64,000 nucleotides of DNA from an uncultured Bacteroidales bacterium (GCA_902792535.1 CADAZU010000012.1:30322-94321); one strand, 5' to 3'; shown: positions 53,154 through 62,460, numbered from the stretch's first letter. The notes: generated from the letters alone by a model not told the origin. Numbers and translations are program-made.

Positions 53154-53885
53154 CTATAATCTAAATAAAACTTTTCTGGCTAAATGATATGCCTTATATG
53201 CGCGTGTCCCCCATAATTCGCCGAAGATCTTCTTCAAGTTTGTGCTCAATTTATCTTCATTATGCCATGAGCCTGCAAAGTGATGAATGGTATATGTATT
53301 CTCGGTCAAGTATATTTTCCCATCAACATATGATTTGGGGCAGAAATAATCCTTTTGGAATATGACTAATTCGTCATTTACTATTTGGAATTGTCCATTT
53401 GGAACCAAGCCGTGAATCATTGCGTGTTCTGTGATTATCTGCACATTAGGTTTAGTATTAAACGCCCCGTTGGATCTAATAAATGAAATATTATCATAAT
53501 ATTCAAGTTCGCGTTTTGCCCATGTGCTTCCTTTTTCCGCTCCCATAATTCCCGTAGGGATAGCTTCGTCTATCTCAAATCCAGAAAAAGCCGGATATTG
53601 CAAGAACTCGTCTAATGGTTTTAAAACCTCGACATCTGTATCCATGTATATTCCGCCATAGTTGTATAACGCATACAATCGTACAACATCTGTTACGAAT
53701 GCGAACTTTCTATTATGATACGCTTCTTTCACGAACTTGTTACTATTGATATCATAATTATCCTCATTCCATAGGTGCAATTCGTACTCTGGCAAGTACT
53801 TCTTCCAACTATCAATGCATTTTATAGCCAGTTCTGGCATTGGTCCACGTCCGAACCAACAATAATGAATAATTTTTGGTATCAT
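53154..53885 (-). CDS. GT32-like glycosyltransferase
   Basis: A 243-aa protein starting MIPKIIHYCWFGRGPMPE with the DxD motif in GGIYMDTDVEVLKP (~95-108). These are typical GT32 features. Probably transfers a hexose to the lipid-linked oligosaccharide. It starts 4 bp after wecB. Confidence 0.88.
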   Translation of the reverse strand: MIPKIIHYCWFGRGPMPELAIKCIDSWKKYLPEYELHLWNEDNYDINSNKFVKEAYHNRKFAFVTDVVRLYALYNYGGIYMDTDVEVLKPLDEFLQYPAFSGFEIDEAIPTGIMGAEKGSTWAKRELEYYDNISFIRSNGAFNTKPNVQIITEHAMIHGLVPNGQFQIVNDELVIFQKDYFCPKSYVDGKIYLTENTYTIHHFAGSWHNEDKLSTNLKKIFGELWGTRAYKAYHLARKVLFRL

Positions 53886-53889
53886 ATTC

Positions 53890-55077
53890 TCAATTCTCTA
53901 AAAATTTTGCTATTCTATTACAAGCCTTTCCGTCACCATACGGATTGACTGCTTGGCTCATTCTCTGATACGCCTCGGCGTCATCAAGGAGCGTACTCAC
54001 CTCCCCTACTATCTTATCATAGTTTGTTCCTACCAGATGGACGGTGCCAGACTTCAACGCCTCCGGACGCTCGGTCGTATCACGCATCACAAGTACTGGC
54101 TTACCTAATCCGGGAGCTTCTTCTTGAATGCCTCCGGAGTCTGTCAGGACAATGGTCGATTTCTCCATCAGATAAACAAAGCTTAAGTACTCAAGCGGTT
54201 CGATGAAATAGAGATTGTCGAGAGCTGAGAGCCGAGAACCGAGAGCGCATGGCTTATGGTTCTCTATCTCTCCAAACACCTCATGTATCGGTTTGCGGAC
54301 ATTGGGATTGAGATGCATCGGATATACAAAATCAACATCCGGATACTTGGCAGCCAAATCACGGATCGCAGTACACATAGAGATAAATCCATCTCCGAAA
54401 TTCTCCCGTCTATGCCCCGTTATCAGCACCAGACGGCGCTCTCCATCCAAACGAGCCGTATCATATCCGGCTTCCTTCAGCACTCCTGCCAATTCCTTTT
54501 GCAAAGCCTCGTCATTCTTGATTTTATCTACCACCATATACAGCGCATCAATCACCGTATTGCCGGTGACGATGATCTGGTTCTCAGTTACATTCTCGCG
54601 CAAGAGGTTCTGTTTCGCCAGAGGCGTGGGTGCGAAATGATGGGTCGTGATACGGCCTGTTATCTGGCGGTTCATCTCCTCCGGCCATGGGCTGTAGATA
54701 TTATGCGTGCGCAGTCCCGCCTCCACATGACCGACCGGTATCTGTTGGTAAAAAGCCGCAAGAGCCGCAGCAGTAGAGGTCGTGGTATCTCCATGCACGA
54801 GAACCACGTCCGGTTGCACCTCTTTGAGTATATCGCGCATACCAAGAAGCACACGGGATGTGACATCATAGAGATCCTGATTAGGCTTCATGATGTCCAG
54901 ATCATAATCCGGCACGATGTCGAAGATATGCAGCACCTGATCGAGCATCTGCCGATGCTGCGCTGTCACACACACCACCGTCTTAAACCTCTCTGGATGC
55001 GCCTGCAGCGTTTTCACCAGCGGAACCATCTTTATCGCCTCCGGTCGCGTACCAAAAACTAAAAGTATTATTTTCAT
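53890..55077 (-). CDS. wecB: UDP-N-acetylglucosamine 2-epimerase
   Basis: Makes UDP-ManNAc from UDP-GlcNAc. The 395-aa enzyme has the start FGTRPEAIKMVPLV, VHGDTTTS, HVEAGLRT and the catalytic GHRREN and SGGIQEEAP motifs. UDP-ManNAc or a derivative is thus a likely precursor of the locus glycan. Confidence 0.95.
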   Translation of the reverse strand: MKIILLVFGTRPEAIKMVPLVKTLQAHPERFKTVVCVTAQHRQMLDQVLHIFDIVPDYDLDIMKPNQDLYDVTSRVLLGMRDILKEVQPDVVLVHGDTTTSTAAALAAFYQQIPVGHVEAGLRTHNIYSPWPEEMNRQITGRITTHHFAPTPLAKQNLLRENVTENQIIVTGNTVIDALYMVVDKIKNDEALQKELAGVLKEAGYDTARLDGERRLVLITGHRRENFGDGFISMCTAIRDLAAKYPDVDFVYPMHLNPNVRKPIHEVFGEIENHKPCALGSRLSALDNLYFIEPLEYLSFVYLMEKSTIVLTDSGGIQEEAPGLGKPVLVMRDTTERPEALKSGTVHLVGTNYDKIVGEVSTLLDDAEAYQRMSQAVNPYGDGKACNRIAKFLEN

Positions 55078-55080
55078 ATA

Positions 55081-56118
55081 TTAGAAATTTCTTATTTGTG
55101 TAATAACATATCTACCTGCCTTAGCTATCGGAGATATAACAGAAAATAGGCATATTGTATAAGTAGGATACTTGAGTGCGAAATTCACCCATCCGGTAAA
55201 TTTATATCTGCTAAGTTCCTCTCTATTCTTATCACCTAAGCTTTGGTATATATGTCTAATATCACTTACTGAATATTTTGACATGTTTCGCATTCGTAAT
55301 AGACCTATTACGTATCTATAACGGGCTTCTTCTTTAAGAACATTTGCTAAATTTGGCAAGGTGTTATTTATTTCATCGGCATAATGCAACAATCTTAACC
55401 CTGCATATAACTGTTCTCCTATGGTATTGGCCATATTAGCGATACTACATGTATTTGTATCATTTTGAACATACCTGTAGCCTACTCCATCCACAAACTG
55501 TATCTCTTTTGCTTTGGCATACACTTTTACAGTCCAATCGCAATCTTCCCAACGAACACCTTCGACAAAACGGATATGTGTTCCTTTTAGAAATTCGGTT
55601 CTATACAAGCAGCGAACCGGGCCATTGTAATAACATGTATAATAATTTTCCAGGTACTCTTTGCTGGACATAATTGTATTATGGGTTGCCTCTGGCATTT
55701 CTACCAAATGCCACTCATCATCGGGACCATTTTGATATTCCATCTCAAAGTAGCAGACATCAGCATGACTTTTCTCTACAGCGCGCAAGGCATTTATTAC
55801 ACCTTCTGGCAACATGTAATCATCAGCGTCGCAGAAAGTTATGTATTCTCCTTGGGCGGCATCTATACCCACATTCCGCGCCGCTCCTTGACGTTTATTC
55901 TCCTGTTGCCGGAAAATGCGTAAATTGCTATGTCCTCTCGCATACTTCTGAAGAATATTGTATGTATCATCAGTTGAGCAATCGTCTACTACGATAACTT
56001 CAAATGTATCTTCAGTAATTGGGATTGCATATATACTATCAAGGCATCTCTCTATATATGGCGATACATTGTATGCTGGGATTATAATAGACAGATTATT
56101 ATGTGCGTTATTTTCCAT
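55081..56118 (-). CDS. Family 2 glycosyltransferase
   Basis: A GT-A enzyme of 345 aa: NLSIIIPAYNVSPYIERCLD, then VIVVDDCSTDD and ITFCDADDYM (DxD). The ORF extends to 56139, but ATG 56118 (MENNAHNNLSII) gives a normal start and overlaps the WbsX stop by 11 bp. Sugar and linkage unknown. Confidence 0.88.
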   Translation of the reverse strand: MENNAHNNLSIIIPAYNVSPYIERCLDSIYAIPITEDTFEVIVVDDCSTDDTYNILQKYARGHSNLRIFRQQENKRQGAARNVGIDAAQGEYITFCDADDYMLPEGVINALRAVEKSHADVCYFEMEYQNGPDDEWHLVEMPEATHNTIMSSKEYLENYYTCYYNGPVRCLYRTEFLKGTHIRFVEGVRWEDCDWTVKVYAKAKEIQFVDGVGYRYVQNDTNTCSIANMANTIGEQLYAGLRLLHYADEINNTLPNLANVLKEEARYRYVIGLLRMRNMSKYSVSDIRHIYQSLGDKNREELSRYKFTGWVNFALKYPTYTICLFSVISPIAKAGRYVITQIRNF

Positions 56119-57223
56119 ATACTTCTGCTTGCAAAGCATCTAAATAGGCATGTCCATATTTTAAATCCGGCTCAAGATAATTTCCCTCAGCCCATTCGTT
56201 CCACGATTTAATCATCAAAAAACGTTGTTCAAATGGTTTTTGCCCAATTGAACCAATCATTGTATGCAAACATTCTTGAAATGAGTGCGGAGATGAGTTG
56301 TACAAGATAATTCCTCTTCTGCCCGTACGTGGGGTATGATCCCAATTGGGAGTCACCGATGGGATTACATTAACTTCTTTGTCTATTGGCGATTGCATTT
56401 GAAAAATTCCATATGGTCTCAAATCGGGAATACATTTGAGCCATTTGAATAAAACTTTACGCATCAAGCGGAATTTTATGTCATATGAAGAAGTGGGAGC
56501 ATCATATGAATTTATTACGTTTAGCGCGTCAAATCCTGCTTTCAAGAACTTATGGTATGTTTCTTCTGCAAGTTCTCTATCATACAATCTGCCGCAAATA
56601 CCAATGAAATAGATACCCTTTAACCCACATTCTATTGCTAATGTTTGCCATAGTTTAATAAAATGCGTAATATCCGGCATCTCGAATGGTCTATATATTA
56701 AGAAGATAGGCTTTCCCTCACAGGTAATATATCGTTTATCTTTGAATGCCGGTAACACGGTGTTAAAATGTGCAATATAGTCTTCCTCTCCGGGATAAGT
56801 CTGCTCAATTAATACATTCCCCTCCTTTAACCCGTGAAAACTACCGCTCCAACTCTCATTCGCCCATGCGAGTGCAAAGGGGAAATCGGGTTTGCCGGAA
56901 GCAAGAACTTCATTGAACGGGCGCTCCAAGAGGCGTTTGCCGTTACCGAACCAATAGTGCCAATACACAAAGCCTTCTACCCCTGCCTTACGAGCCATCT
57001 GAGCTTGCGCTTCGCGGGTCTCAGGCACTCGCAGATCATAATAGCCCAAGTCCGCCGGCACATGCGGTTGATAGTGTCCGGGGAAAAGCGGCTTGGCTTT
57101 TCCTACATTGGTCCATTCCGTAAATCCTTTACCCCACCACTCATCATTCTCCGGTATCGGATGAAACTGCGGCAGGTAATACGCCAGCACTCTGGCTTTG
57201 GGTTGTTTTTGTTCTGATGTCAT
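56108..57223 (-). CDS. WbsX-like glycosyltransferase (GH99-like)
   Basis: A 371-aa protein with ARVLAYYLPQFHPIPEND, WWGKGFTEWTNV, FVYWHYWFGNGKRLL and ENES/WNEWAEG motifs, typical of the WbsX family found in O-antigen and exopolysaccharide loci. Enzymatic role assumed from family context. First surviving gene of the central run; the AAA cassette lies just upstream. Confidence 0.88.
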   Translation of the reverse strand: MTSEQKQPKARVLAYYLPQFHPIPENDEWWGKGFTEWTNVGKAKPLFPGHYQPHVPADLGYYDLRVPETREAQAQMARKAGVEGFVYWHYWFGNGKRLLERPFNEVLASGKPDFPFALAWANESWSGSFHGLKEGNVLIEQTYPGEEDYIAHFNTVLPAFKDKRYITCEGKPIFLIYRPFEMPDITHFIKLWQTLAIECGLKGIYFIGICGRLYDRELAEETYHKFLKAGFDALNVINSYDAPTSSYDIKFRLMRKVLFKWLKCIPDLRPYGIFQMQSPIDKEVNVIPSVTPNWDHTPRTGRRGIILYNSSPHSFQECLHTMIGSIGQKPFEQRFLMIKSWNEWAEGNYLEPDLKYGHAYLDALQAEVYGK

Positions 57224-57317
57224 ATATTGTTTCTTCTTTTATTTGCAATATTTTTGATACGTGATGACAATATTTTGATAAAAATGATATATTTTTAGTC
57301 AAATTTCATTTATTTTC

Positions 57318-57348
57318 TTGCTTATTTGGAAAAATAGTTGTACCTTTG
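57318..57348 (+). promoter_or_regulatory. Promoter of the second AAA/DUF4143 gene
   Basis: TTG (57318-57320), 20-bp spacer, TACCTTTG (57341-57348). The leader to ATG 57479 is about 125 nt and contains a repeated TTGTATAACT. Confidence 0.75.
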
Positions 57349-57478
57349 CGGCGAATTTGTGTTATATGAGACACAAAAACAATAGAATTATGTTTCCTGA
57401 AAGAAACAAAAACAAATAAATTCTGTGTCTTGTATAACTCGAATAGCTCATTTTTGTATAACTAAATTCACATCAAAT

Positions 57479-58678
57479 ATGGATAGATTATTTGCTCAAC
57501 AAGACCGTCTACTGTCGCAAACTCCAATGGAAATTATCAGGAAATGCGGCATGGACATCAATTGGAATGCCCGGATGATGGCGATTAGAGGTCCAAAAGG
57601 TATTGGTAAATCGACGCTTTTAAAGCAATACATTCGTCAGCATTATAAGACTGGTGACAGAACAGTACTCTATTGCTCGTTGGACAATAACTATTTTGCA
57701 GACCATTCCATTTTAAATCTGGCAGAAGAGTTTTATTTGAAGGGAGGAAAGCATTTGTTCTTGGATGAGATACACAAATATGCCCATTGGAGCCGCGAAC
57801 TGAAAGAGATATACGATGTCTATCCGGATATGCAAGTAGTGATTAGCGGCAGTTCTTTATTGAGTTTGCAACAAGGTGAAGCGGATTTAAGCAGACGATG
57901 CATCAACCATGATTTTCAAGGCCTCAGTTTCCGGGAATACCTGCAATTCTACAAAGGGATAGATCTGCCCACATGTACCTTGCAGGAGATGCTGGAAAAC
58001 CCGTACCCATTCCTTGAGAGAGTATATGCTCAGTGCAAGCCCATGGCTTTTTTCGATGATTATCTTTTATACGGCTACTACCCATATTACAAAGAGAATG
58101 AGATTGATTATTATTCCGTCATTAATTCCGTCATGGGCTATGTGATCGATGATGAGTTGCCCAGAATCTGCGGAGTGGATTTGGAAAACACCCGTAAGAT
58201 CCGTGCACTAATGAACATCCTTGCTGCCAGTGAGCCTTATGAGGTGGATATTTCGCGAATGTCAGTACAAAGTGGACTGCAACGAAAAACCATTTTGACG
58301 TATTTGAAGTATTTGTCCGATGCCAAATTGGTTAATCTGCTATATAGCGACTTTATCAATGTGAAAAAAATGCAGAAGCCGGACAAGATCTACATTGAGA
58401 ACACGAATATGCTGAAGGCTTTGGCTACACATCCCATTAAAGAAGGTACTTTGCGTGAAACATTTGCCATTAACCATTTAGCATTCACACATTCAGTGGA
58501 ATACGGCAAGCAGAAAGGAGATTTTGTAGTGGATGGCAAGTACACTATCGAGGTTGGAGGACAAGGTAAAACCACTAAACAAATTGCCAATGTCCCCAAT
58601 GCCTATATCTTAGCAGATGACATTGAATTTCCTATTGGAAACAAGTTACCACTATGGATTCTCGGTTTCCTATATTGA
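57479..58678 (+). CDS. AAA ATPase with DUF4143-like domain
   Basis: A 399-aa P-loop protein: Walker A IRGPKGIGKSTL (~residue 37), Walker B LFLDEIHK and a C-terminal half with YIENTNMLKAL and VDGKYTIEVGGQGK, the positions of the DUF4143 nuclease-like core. A diverged relative of the 50682 product with the same gene layout (own promoter, long leader, shared 3' motif and terminator). ATG 57479 is chosen over the ORF extension from 57425. Confidence 0.83.
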   Translation: MDRLFAQQDRLLSQTPMEIIRKCGMDINWNARMMAIRGPKGIGKSTLLKQYIRQHYKTGDRTVLYCSLDNNYFADHSILNLAEEFYLKGGKHLFLDEIHKYAHWSRELKEIYDVYPDMQVVISGSSLLSLQQGEADLSRRCINHDFQGLSFREYLQFYKGIDLPTCTLQEMLENPYPFLERVYAQCKPMAFFDDYLLYGYYPYYKENEIDYYSVINSVMGYVIDDELPRICGVDLENTRKIRALMNILAASEPYEVDISRMSVQSGLQRKTILTYLKYLSDAKLVNLLYSDFINVKKMQKPDKIYIENTNMLKALATHPIKEGTLRETFAINHLAFTHSVEYGKQKGDFVVDGKYTIEVGGQGKTTKQIANVPNAYILADDIEFPIGNKLPLWILGFLY

Positions 58679-58710
58679 TTTTTATCAAAATATGTCAAAG
58701 ATCGTTTTTT

Positions 58711-58740
58711 ACAACCATCCACACGGGTGGTTGTTTTTAT
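58711..58740 (+). terminator. Terminator of the second AAA gene
   Basis: ACAACCATCC/GGGTGGTTGT stem with ACAC loop, followed by TTTTTAT. The upstream ATGTCAAAGATCG is shared with the first AAA gene. Confidence 0.85.
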
Positions 58741-58806
58741 TGCGGGTTATTCAAAACTTTGTTATATACTTCCATTATCTTTGGGTCATAGACCTCTTGG
58801 TTTAGG

Positions 58807-60045
58807 TTATTGATATAGGCTTATTCGGCTCTCTCTCAATGCCTGAATAGAATATTTCGCTGCTATCACCCCGCGTAGACTCATCACGAATTTTTGACGT
58901 AGAGATTTGTCTTGTAATTTCAATATATCATCTATAAATTGAGATGGAATATCTGTAATAAAACTATTCTCTCCATCTATCAGCGGCAAGCCTTCTCCTC
59001 CAACATGAGTTGTTACTACCGGAACATTTAATTGTGCTGCTTCAAGTATCTTCATCCTGATACCGCTTCCAATATTTAGAGGAACTATCATTGTCGTTCC
59101 AGCCAAAGCCTTTCTTAAATCATCCACGAAACCAACACAGTGCACCTTGTTATTGTATTTTTGAGCAAGTTCATTTGCCGTTTGCTCAGACCACTTTCCT
59201 ATAATTTGAAAATCATATTCGGGATCTCGTGCTAGTAACAATGGCCAACAATTCTCCAAGAACCACATTATTCCGTCATAGTTTGGATAGTGTGATTCAG
59301 GTCCCACATAAGATAAAACTTTTCGTACTGATGTTTCAACTGTTAACTGACACAGAGAAGGATTTACAATAGCTAATGAAGTTGTAATTGGTGTTGTAAC
59401 TCCTGCCTCTATCAGTTTTTTTGTATCAATGAGCGAAAGCGTAATCACATGGTCATATTTATTATGTAATTCAATTTCCTCTTTCTTGTTTTGATTATAC
59501 ATAGCATTCATTGTTTCTGTAATATTTTCCATAGTCTGTAGAAACAACTCGTCACGAACAAATTTAATTTCATGCTGAACAAATATAGTTTTAACTTCTT
59601 TAGGCAAGGAATTGATCAGTCTAATATCTGGCATCATTTCCACTTGAACGATGTCTATGTGATATTGTTTAATTGCATTAAGTACGAAAGTTATTTTATG
59701 TTCTGACAATTCACTAATTGATTCTATTCTTAATTGAGGATTTGCTACTTCTTTGGGAGCATCATTTATTCCCAATTTCCCTTTCAATTTATTCATTAGT
59801 ACCTTCCAATACCATTTTATAGTATGTTTGGAAGCTGGGTCAATATTAGATAGAACATGTACAAATGGTAGTGCTTCTTCGATAAGTCTATCCTCTCCAC
59901 GTTTATGCTGGCTTTCCGTTGTTTCAACATAGATATACACATTAGCAACATCCTTCAATATGGCTATTCCATTGAAGATAGCTTGATGTCCTCCGCTTAC
60001 CAATGGATACGGATTAAATGGCGGAATGATTAGTATATTTTTCAT
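58807..60045 (-). CDS. GT4-like glycosyltransferase
   Basis: A 412-aa GT-B enzyme: ILIIPPFNPYPLVSGGHQA at the start and a C-terminal VPLNIGSGIRMKILEAAQLN (GT4 nucleotide-sugar site) followed by VVTTHVGGEGLPL. Donor unknown. Its start overlaps the end of the upstream glycosyltransferase gene by 32 bp. The sequence is AT-rich compared with the chromosome backbone. Confidence 0.87.
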   Translation of the reverse strand: MKNILIIPPFNPYPLVSGGHQAIFNGIAILKDVANVYIYVETTESQHKRGEDRLIEEALPFVHVLSNIDPASKHTIKWYWKVLMNKLKGKLGINDAPKEVANPQLRIESISELSEHKITFVLNAIKQYHIDIVQVEMMPDIRLINSLPKEVKTIFVQHEIKFVRDELFLQTMENITETMNAMYNQNKKEEIELHNKYDHVITLSLIDTKKLIEAGVTTPITTSLAIVNPSLCQLTVETSVRKVLSYVGPESHYPNYDGIMWFLENCWPLLLARDPEYDFQIIGKWSEQTANELAQKYNNKVHCVGFVDDLRKALAGTTMIVPLNIGSGIRMKILEAAQLNVPVVTTHVGGEGLPLIDGENSFITDIPSQFIDDILKLQDKSLRQKFVMSLRGVIAAKYSIQALRESRISLYQ

Positions 60046-61222
60046 TTTTTAATTCATTTAATAAATTCATCCATAAATTAGAAATATTTTCTAATGAAAA
60101 TTTTTCGACATAATTTAAAGCGTTGTTTCGCAAATACATTAGTTTGTCTTTTTTTAACATTAATGTTTGCATTGCTTTTACTAAGGCTTGAGGACTTTGG
60201 TTAGAAACAATTTCTCCATTATAGTCAGAAACGATTATGTCATGAACAGCAGGATATGAATCAGTAACAATTGGCACAACTCCCATGCGTTGCGCTTCCA
60301 ATAACACATTCCCAAATCCTTCCATGCGAGATGTTAATAGGAGTATTTTTGCTTTTTTATAATATGGAATTGGATCTTGAAATCCTGTAAATGTAACGCG
60401 TTCAAGACAATAATCTTTAGCCATCTGCTTGTATGAGGTTAAATCCTCTCCATCTCCAACCATTTCTAAACGCCAATTTTGGATTTCATGATCTTTTATG
60501 CTTTCTATCATATGCCATGCATTAATCACAATACTAAATCGTTTAGTACTTTCCTGCATCCTCCCCACAACTAAAACTATATTTTCCTTTTGATTTATTT
60601 CACTATCTAAAATATTAAATACTTTTGTAATAGGGTTAGGTATTGCACAAACTTTATCATATTGGGGACATATACTACCATCTATGTATTGTTCTCTATA
60701 AGCGTCCGATAAAAATACATACTTATCCACATATGGTAGTATTGAATCTACTACTTGCGCGGCCTGTTGAATTCTGCGTTTTTCATAATGCTTGGGGAAT
60801 AAAGAATGCTTTATCCATCTTTTGAATGTTTTAGGTTTTTCATATGGTGGGACAAGCATTGTTCTAAGGCACCACACTACACTTGCATTTGTTTCTTGCT
60901 TTATGTTTTTTATAAACGATAATGGCAACCACTGATTTATCACTATATCAATAGATTCTTTATTAATCAGATCACATATCATACCACAAACGTTAGCTTC
61001 ATCTTCTACATCATTACTTGTAAATTCATCACACAATCCGCCTTCTATGAGATGTTGCCTAATACGCTCGTCTACAAAAGGTTTTGTACCATACTCGGTG
61101 TGCTTAAAATATGCAATATGAACAATGATTCCCTTTTTAGAAAATTCGTTTGCCCACAATCTAGTCATTGCTTCTCCTCCGCCAAAAACTGGCCATAATC
61201 GGAGTAAAAATAAAATATTCAT
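60014..61222 (-). CDS. GT4-like glycosyltransferase
   Basis: A 402-aa GT-B enzyme: NILFLLRLWPVFGGGEAMTR, VVGRMQESTKRF, and SRMEGFGNVLLEAQRMGVVP with the E-x7-E signature. First gene of the minus-strand glycan transcript. Low GC, like its neighbour. Confidence 0.9.
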   Translation of the reverse strand: MNILFLLRLWPVFGGGEAMTRLWANEFSKKGIIVHIAYFKHTEYGTKPFVDERIRQHLIEGGLCDEFTSNDVEDEANVCGMICDLINKESIDIVINQWLPLSFIKNIKQETNASVVWCLRTMLVPPYEKPKTFKRWIKHSLFPKHYEKRRIQQAAQVVDSILPYVDKYVFLSDAYREQYIDGSICPQYDKVCAIPNPITKVFNILDSEINQKENIVLVVGRMQESTKRFSIVINAWHMIESIKDHEIQNWRLEMVGDGEDLTSYKQMAKDYCLERVTFTGFQDPIPYYKKAKILLLTSRMEGFGNVLLEAQRMGVVPIVTDSYPAVHDIIVSDYNGEIVSNQSPQALVKAMQTLMLKKDKLMYLRNNALNYVEKFSLENISNLWMNLLNELKNEKYTNHSAI

Positions 61223-61425
61223 ATAATCACAAATTATTCTGTTATAAACACTTGTTTCCCTATATATTCATAAAATTGTCTAATTTCAAATATGCAATTT
61301 CATTTTTTATAAGTAGTACGTGTAGATTATCTTTAAGGCTCTCTATTAACTTTTTAGGTATCGAGTCAAAAGTTTACGATTTTTAAGATTCCATCTCAGT
61401 TATCGAGTCAACCTTTTTCAGTTTT

Positions 61426-61535
61426 AATCAACCTTCCATCTACCTTTCAACTACCTTTCAATAACGCAACCATCACGCAACCACCTCGGGAGAACCTCGG
61501 AACCCCTTCGGGACAAACTCGGGAGGACGTAGTAA
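61426..61535. repeat. Ten-unit array with 11-bp period
   Basis: Consecutive 11-mers AATCAACCTTC, CATCTACCTTT, CAACTACCTTT, CAATAACGCAA, CCATCACGCAA, CCACCTCGGGA, GAACCTCGGAA, CCCCTTCGGGA, CAAACTCGGGA, GGACGTAGTAA. Neighbouring units are similar while distant ones are not. It is in the gene-free gap 61223-62026. Confidence 0.85.
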
Positions 61536-61558
61536 TAAATTAGTATAAAAATTTGTAG

Positions 61559-61681
61559 TGGCAGAAATGGCAATCTTGGCACTTTCTTTCATTTTGTAAA
61601 CTACAAACAGATTGTTTCTTTAATTATAGTGGCGATTTCCTGACAGTTTGTAAGTTTCTGCCATTTATGCCACTTCTGCCA
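61559..61681. repeat. Second 3x9-bp inverted element
   Basis: TGGCAGAAA, TGGCAATCT, TGGCACTTT (61559-61585) are answered by TTTCTGCCA, TTTATGCCA, CTTCTGCCA (61655-61681). The 69-nt centre has further pairing (AAACTACAAACAG with CTGACAGTTTGTAAG). It abuts the TGACC element. Confidence 0.75.
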
Positions 61682-61689
61682 TGTCAATT

Positions 61690-61773
61690 TTTTTGTTCTG
61701 ACCGTTTTGACCTTTTTGACCGTTTCACCCCAAACGGTCAATCCGGTCAATTCGGTCATGTCATTTTTTTTTC
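61690..61773 (-). repeat. 3x9-bp inverted hairpin element, right copy
   Basis: Inverted copy of 48961-49041: TGACCGTTT, TGACCTTTT, TGACCGTTT (61699-61725), loop CACCCC, AAACGGTCA, ATCCGGTCA, ATTCGGTCA (61732-61758), then TGTCAT and a T run. About four differences over ~80 bp relative to the left copy. Confidence 0.85.
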
Positions 61774-62026
61774 GAACACCCTGTTCAAAAACGCGACGTT
61801 GGTTATTCTTGTATATTCTTAGTCATCCGTTACCCATTACCGATACTATCTGCTGTCAAAATCCCTTCAATTCCGTGACCATCTCATTCGCATCGTGAAC
61901 GTCTTTCTTAATAAGTTCTTGCGGACTATGGAATTGTTCTGATTCATTCTTTCTTAAGTCGTTCTCGGAACATGATCCCGTGATGGTCCTGTTCTTATCC
62001 GTAGATTATCCACGGAACGATTATTA

Positions 62027-62398
62027 CTAATCCGTATTTTCCCCTTTTCTCAGCTGCCTTTGTATCACGCTTTGAACATACCTATCCAAACGCAGGTAAA
62101 TATGCCTTTTCCCTGTTTTACGCTCTATGGGTGCATCGGGTTCGGGCGTTTCCAACTGGGCGTGCCAGCGGCGGCTCCATTCGGCTCTGCGGACGGGGTC
62201 TTTCAATTCCTCCAGAGCCATCGTCATAGAAAGATGGAAGATAGAGGTATTACGCACCTCGCCCTCACGCAAAGGATGCGTCTCATAGTCACGCGGCTTG
62301 GCCACGAAATAGACCTCCTCTGCTCCATAACCGACCACCACGCCTTCTTCATCGCGGTAGGTCTTACGTCTTCTGATTAAACTTTGTTGCGGTTTCAT
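62027..62398 (-). CDS. Small protein of unknown function
   Basis: A 123-aa basic protein: MKPQQSLIRRRKTYRDEEGV, then AEEVYFVAKPRDYETHPL, a helical middle (MTMALEELKDPVRRAEWSRR) and a charged C-terminus. It resembles unnamed ~120-aa proteins I associate with Bacteroidales genomes. The start is the ATG at 62398 (two codons into the ORF). Confidence 0.65.
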   Translation of the reverse strand: MKPQQSLIRRRKTYRDEEGVVVGYGAEEVYFVAKPRDYETHPLREGEVRNTSIFHLSMTMALEELKDPVRRAEWSRRWHAQLETPEPDAPIERKTGKRHIYLRLDRYVQSVIQRQLRKGENTD

Positions 62399-62408
62399 AT
62401 ACAAAAAA

Positions 62409-62460
62409 TTCCCATCTTAACAATTTACCGGCATTTACCGGATCGTTGTCAAGATGGGAA
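62409..62460 (-). promoter_or_regulatory. Long hairpin just upstream of the 62398 gene
   Basis: TTCCCATCTT (62409-62418) pairs with AAGATGGGAA (62451-62460), with an inner ACAA/TTGT. The loop holds two TTTACCGG. It is part of a ~390-nt leader counted from the promoter at 62800. Confidence 0.55.
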
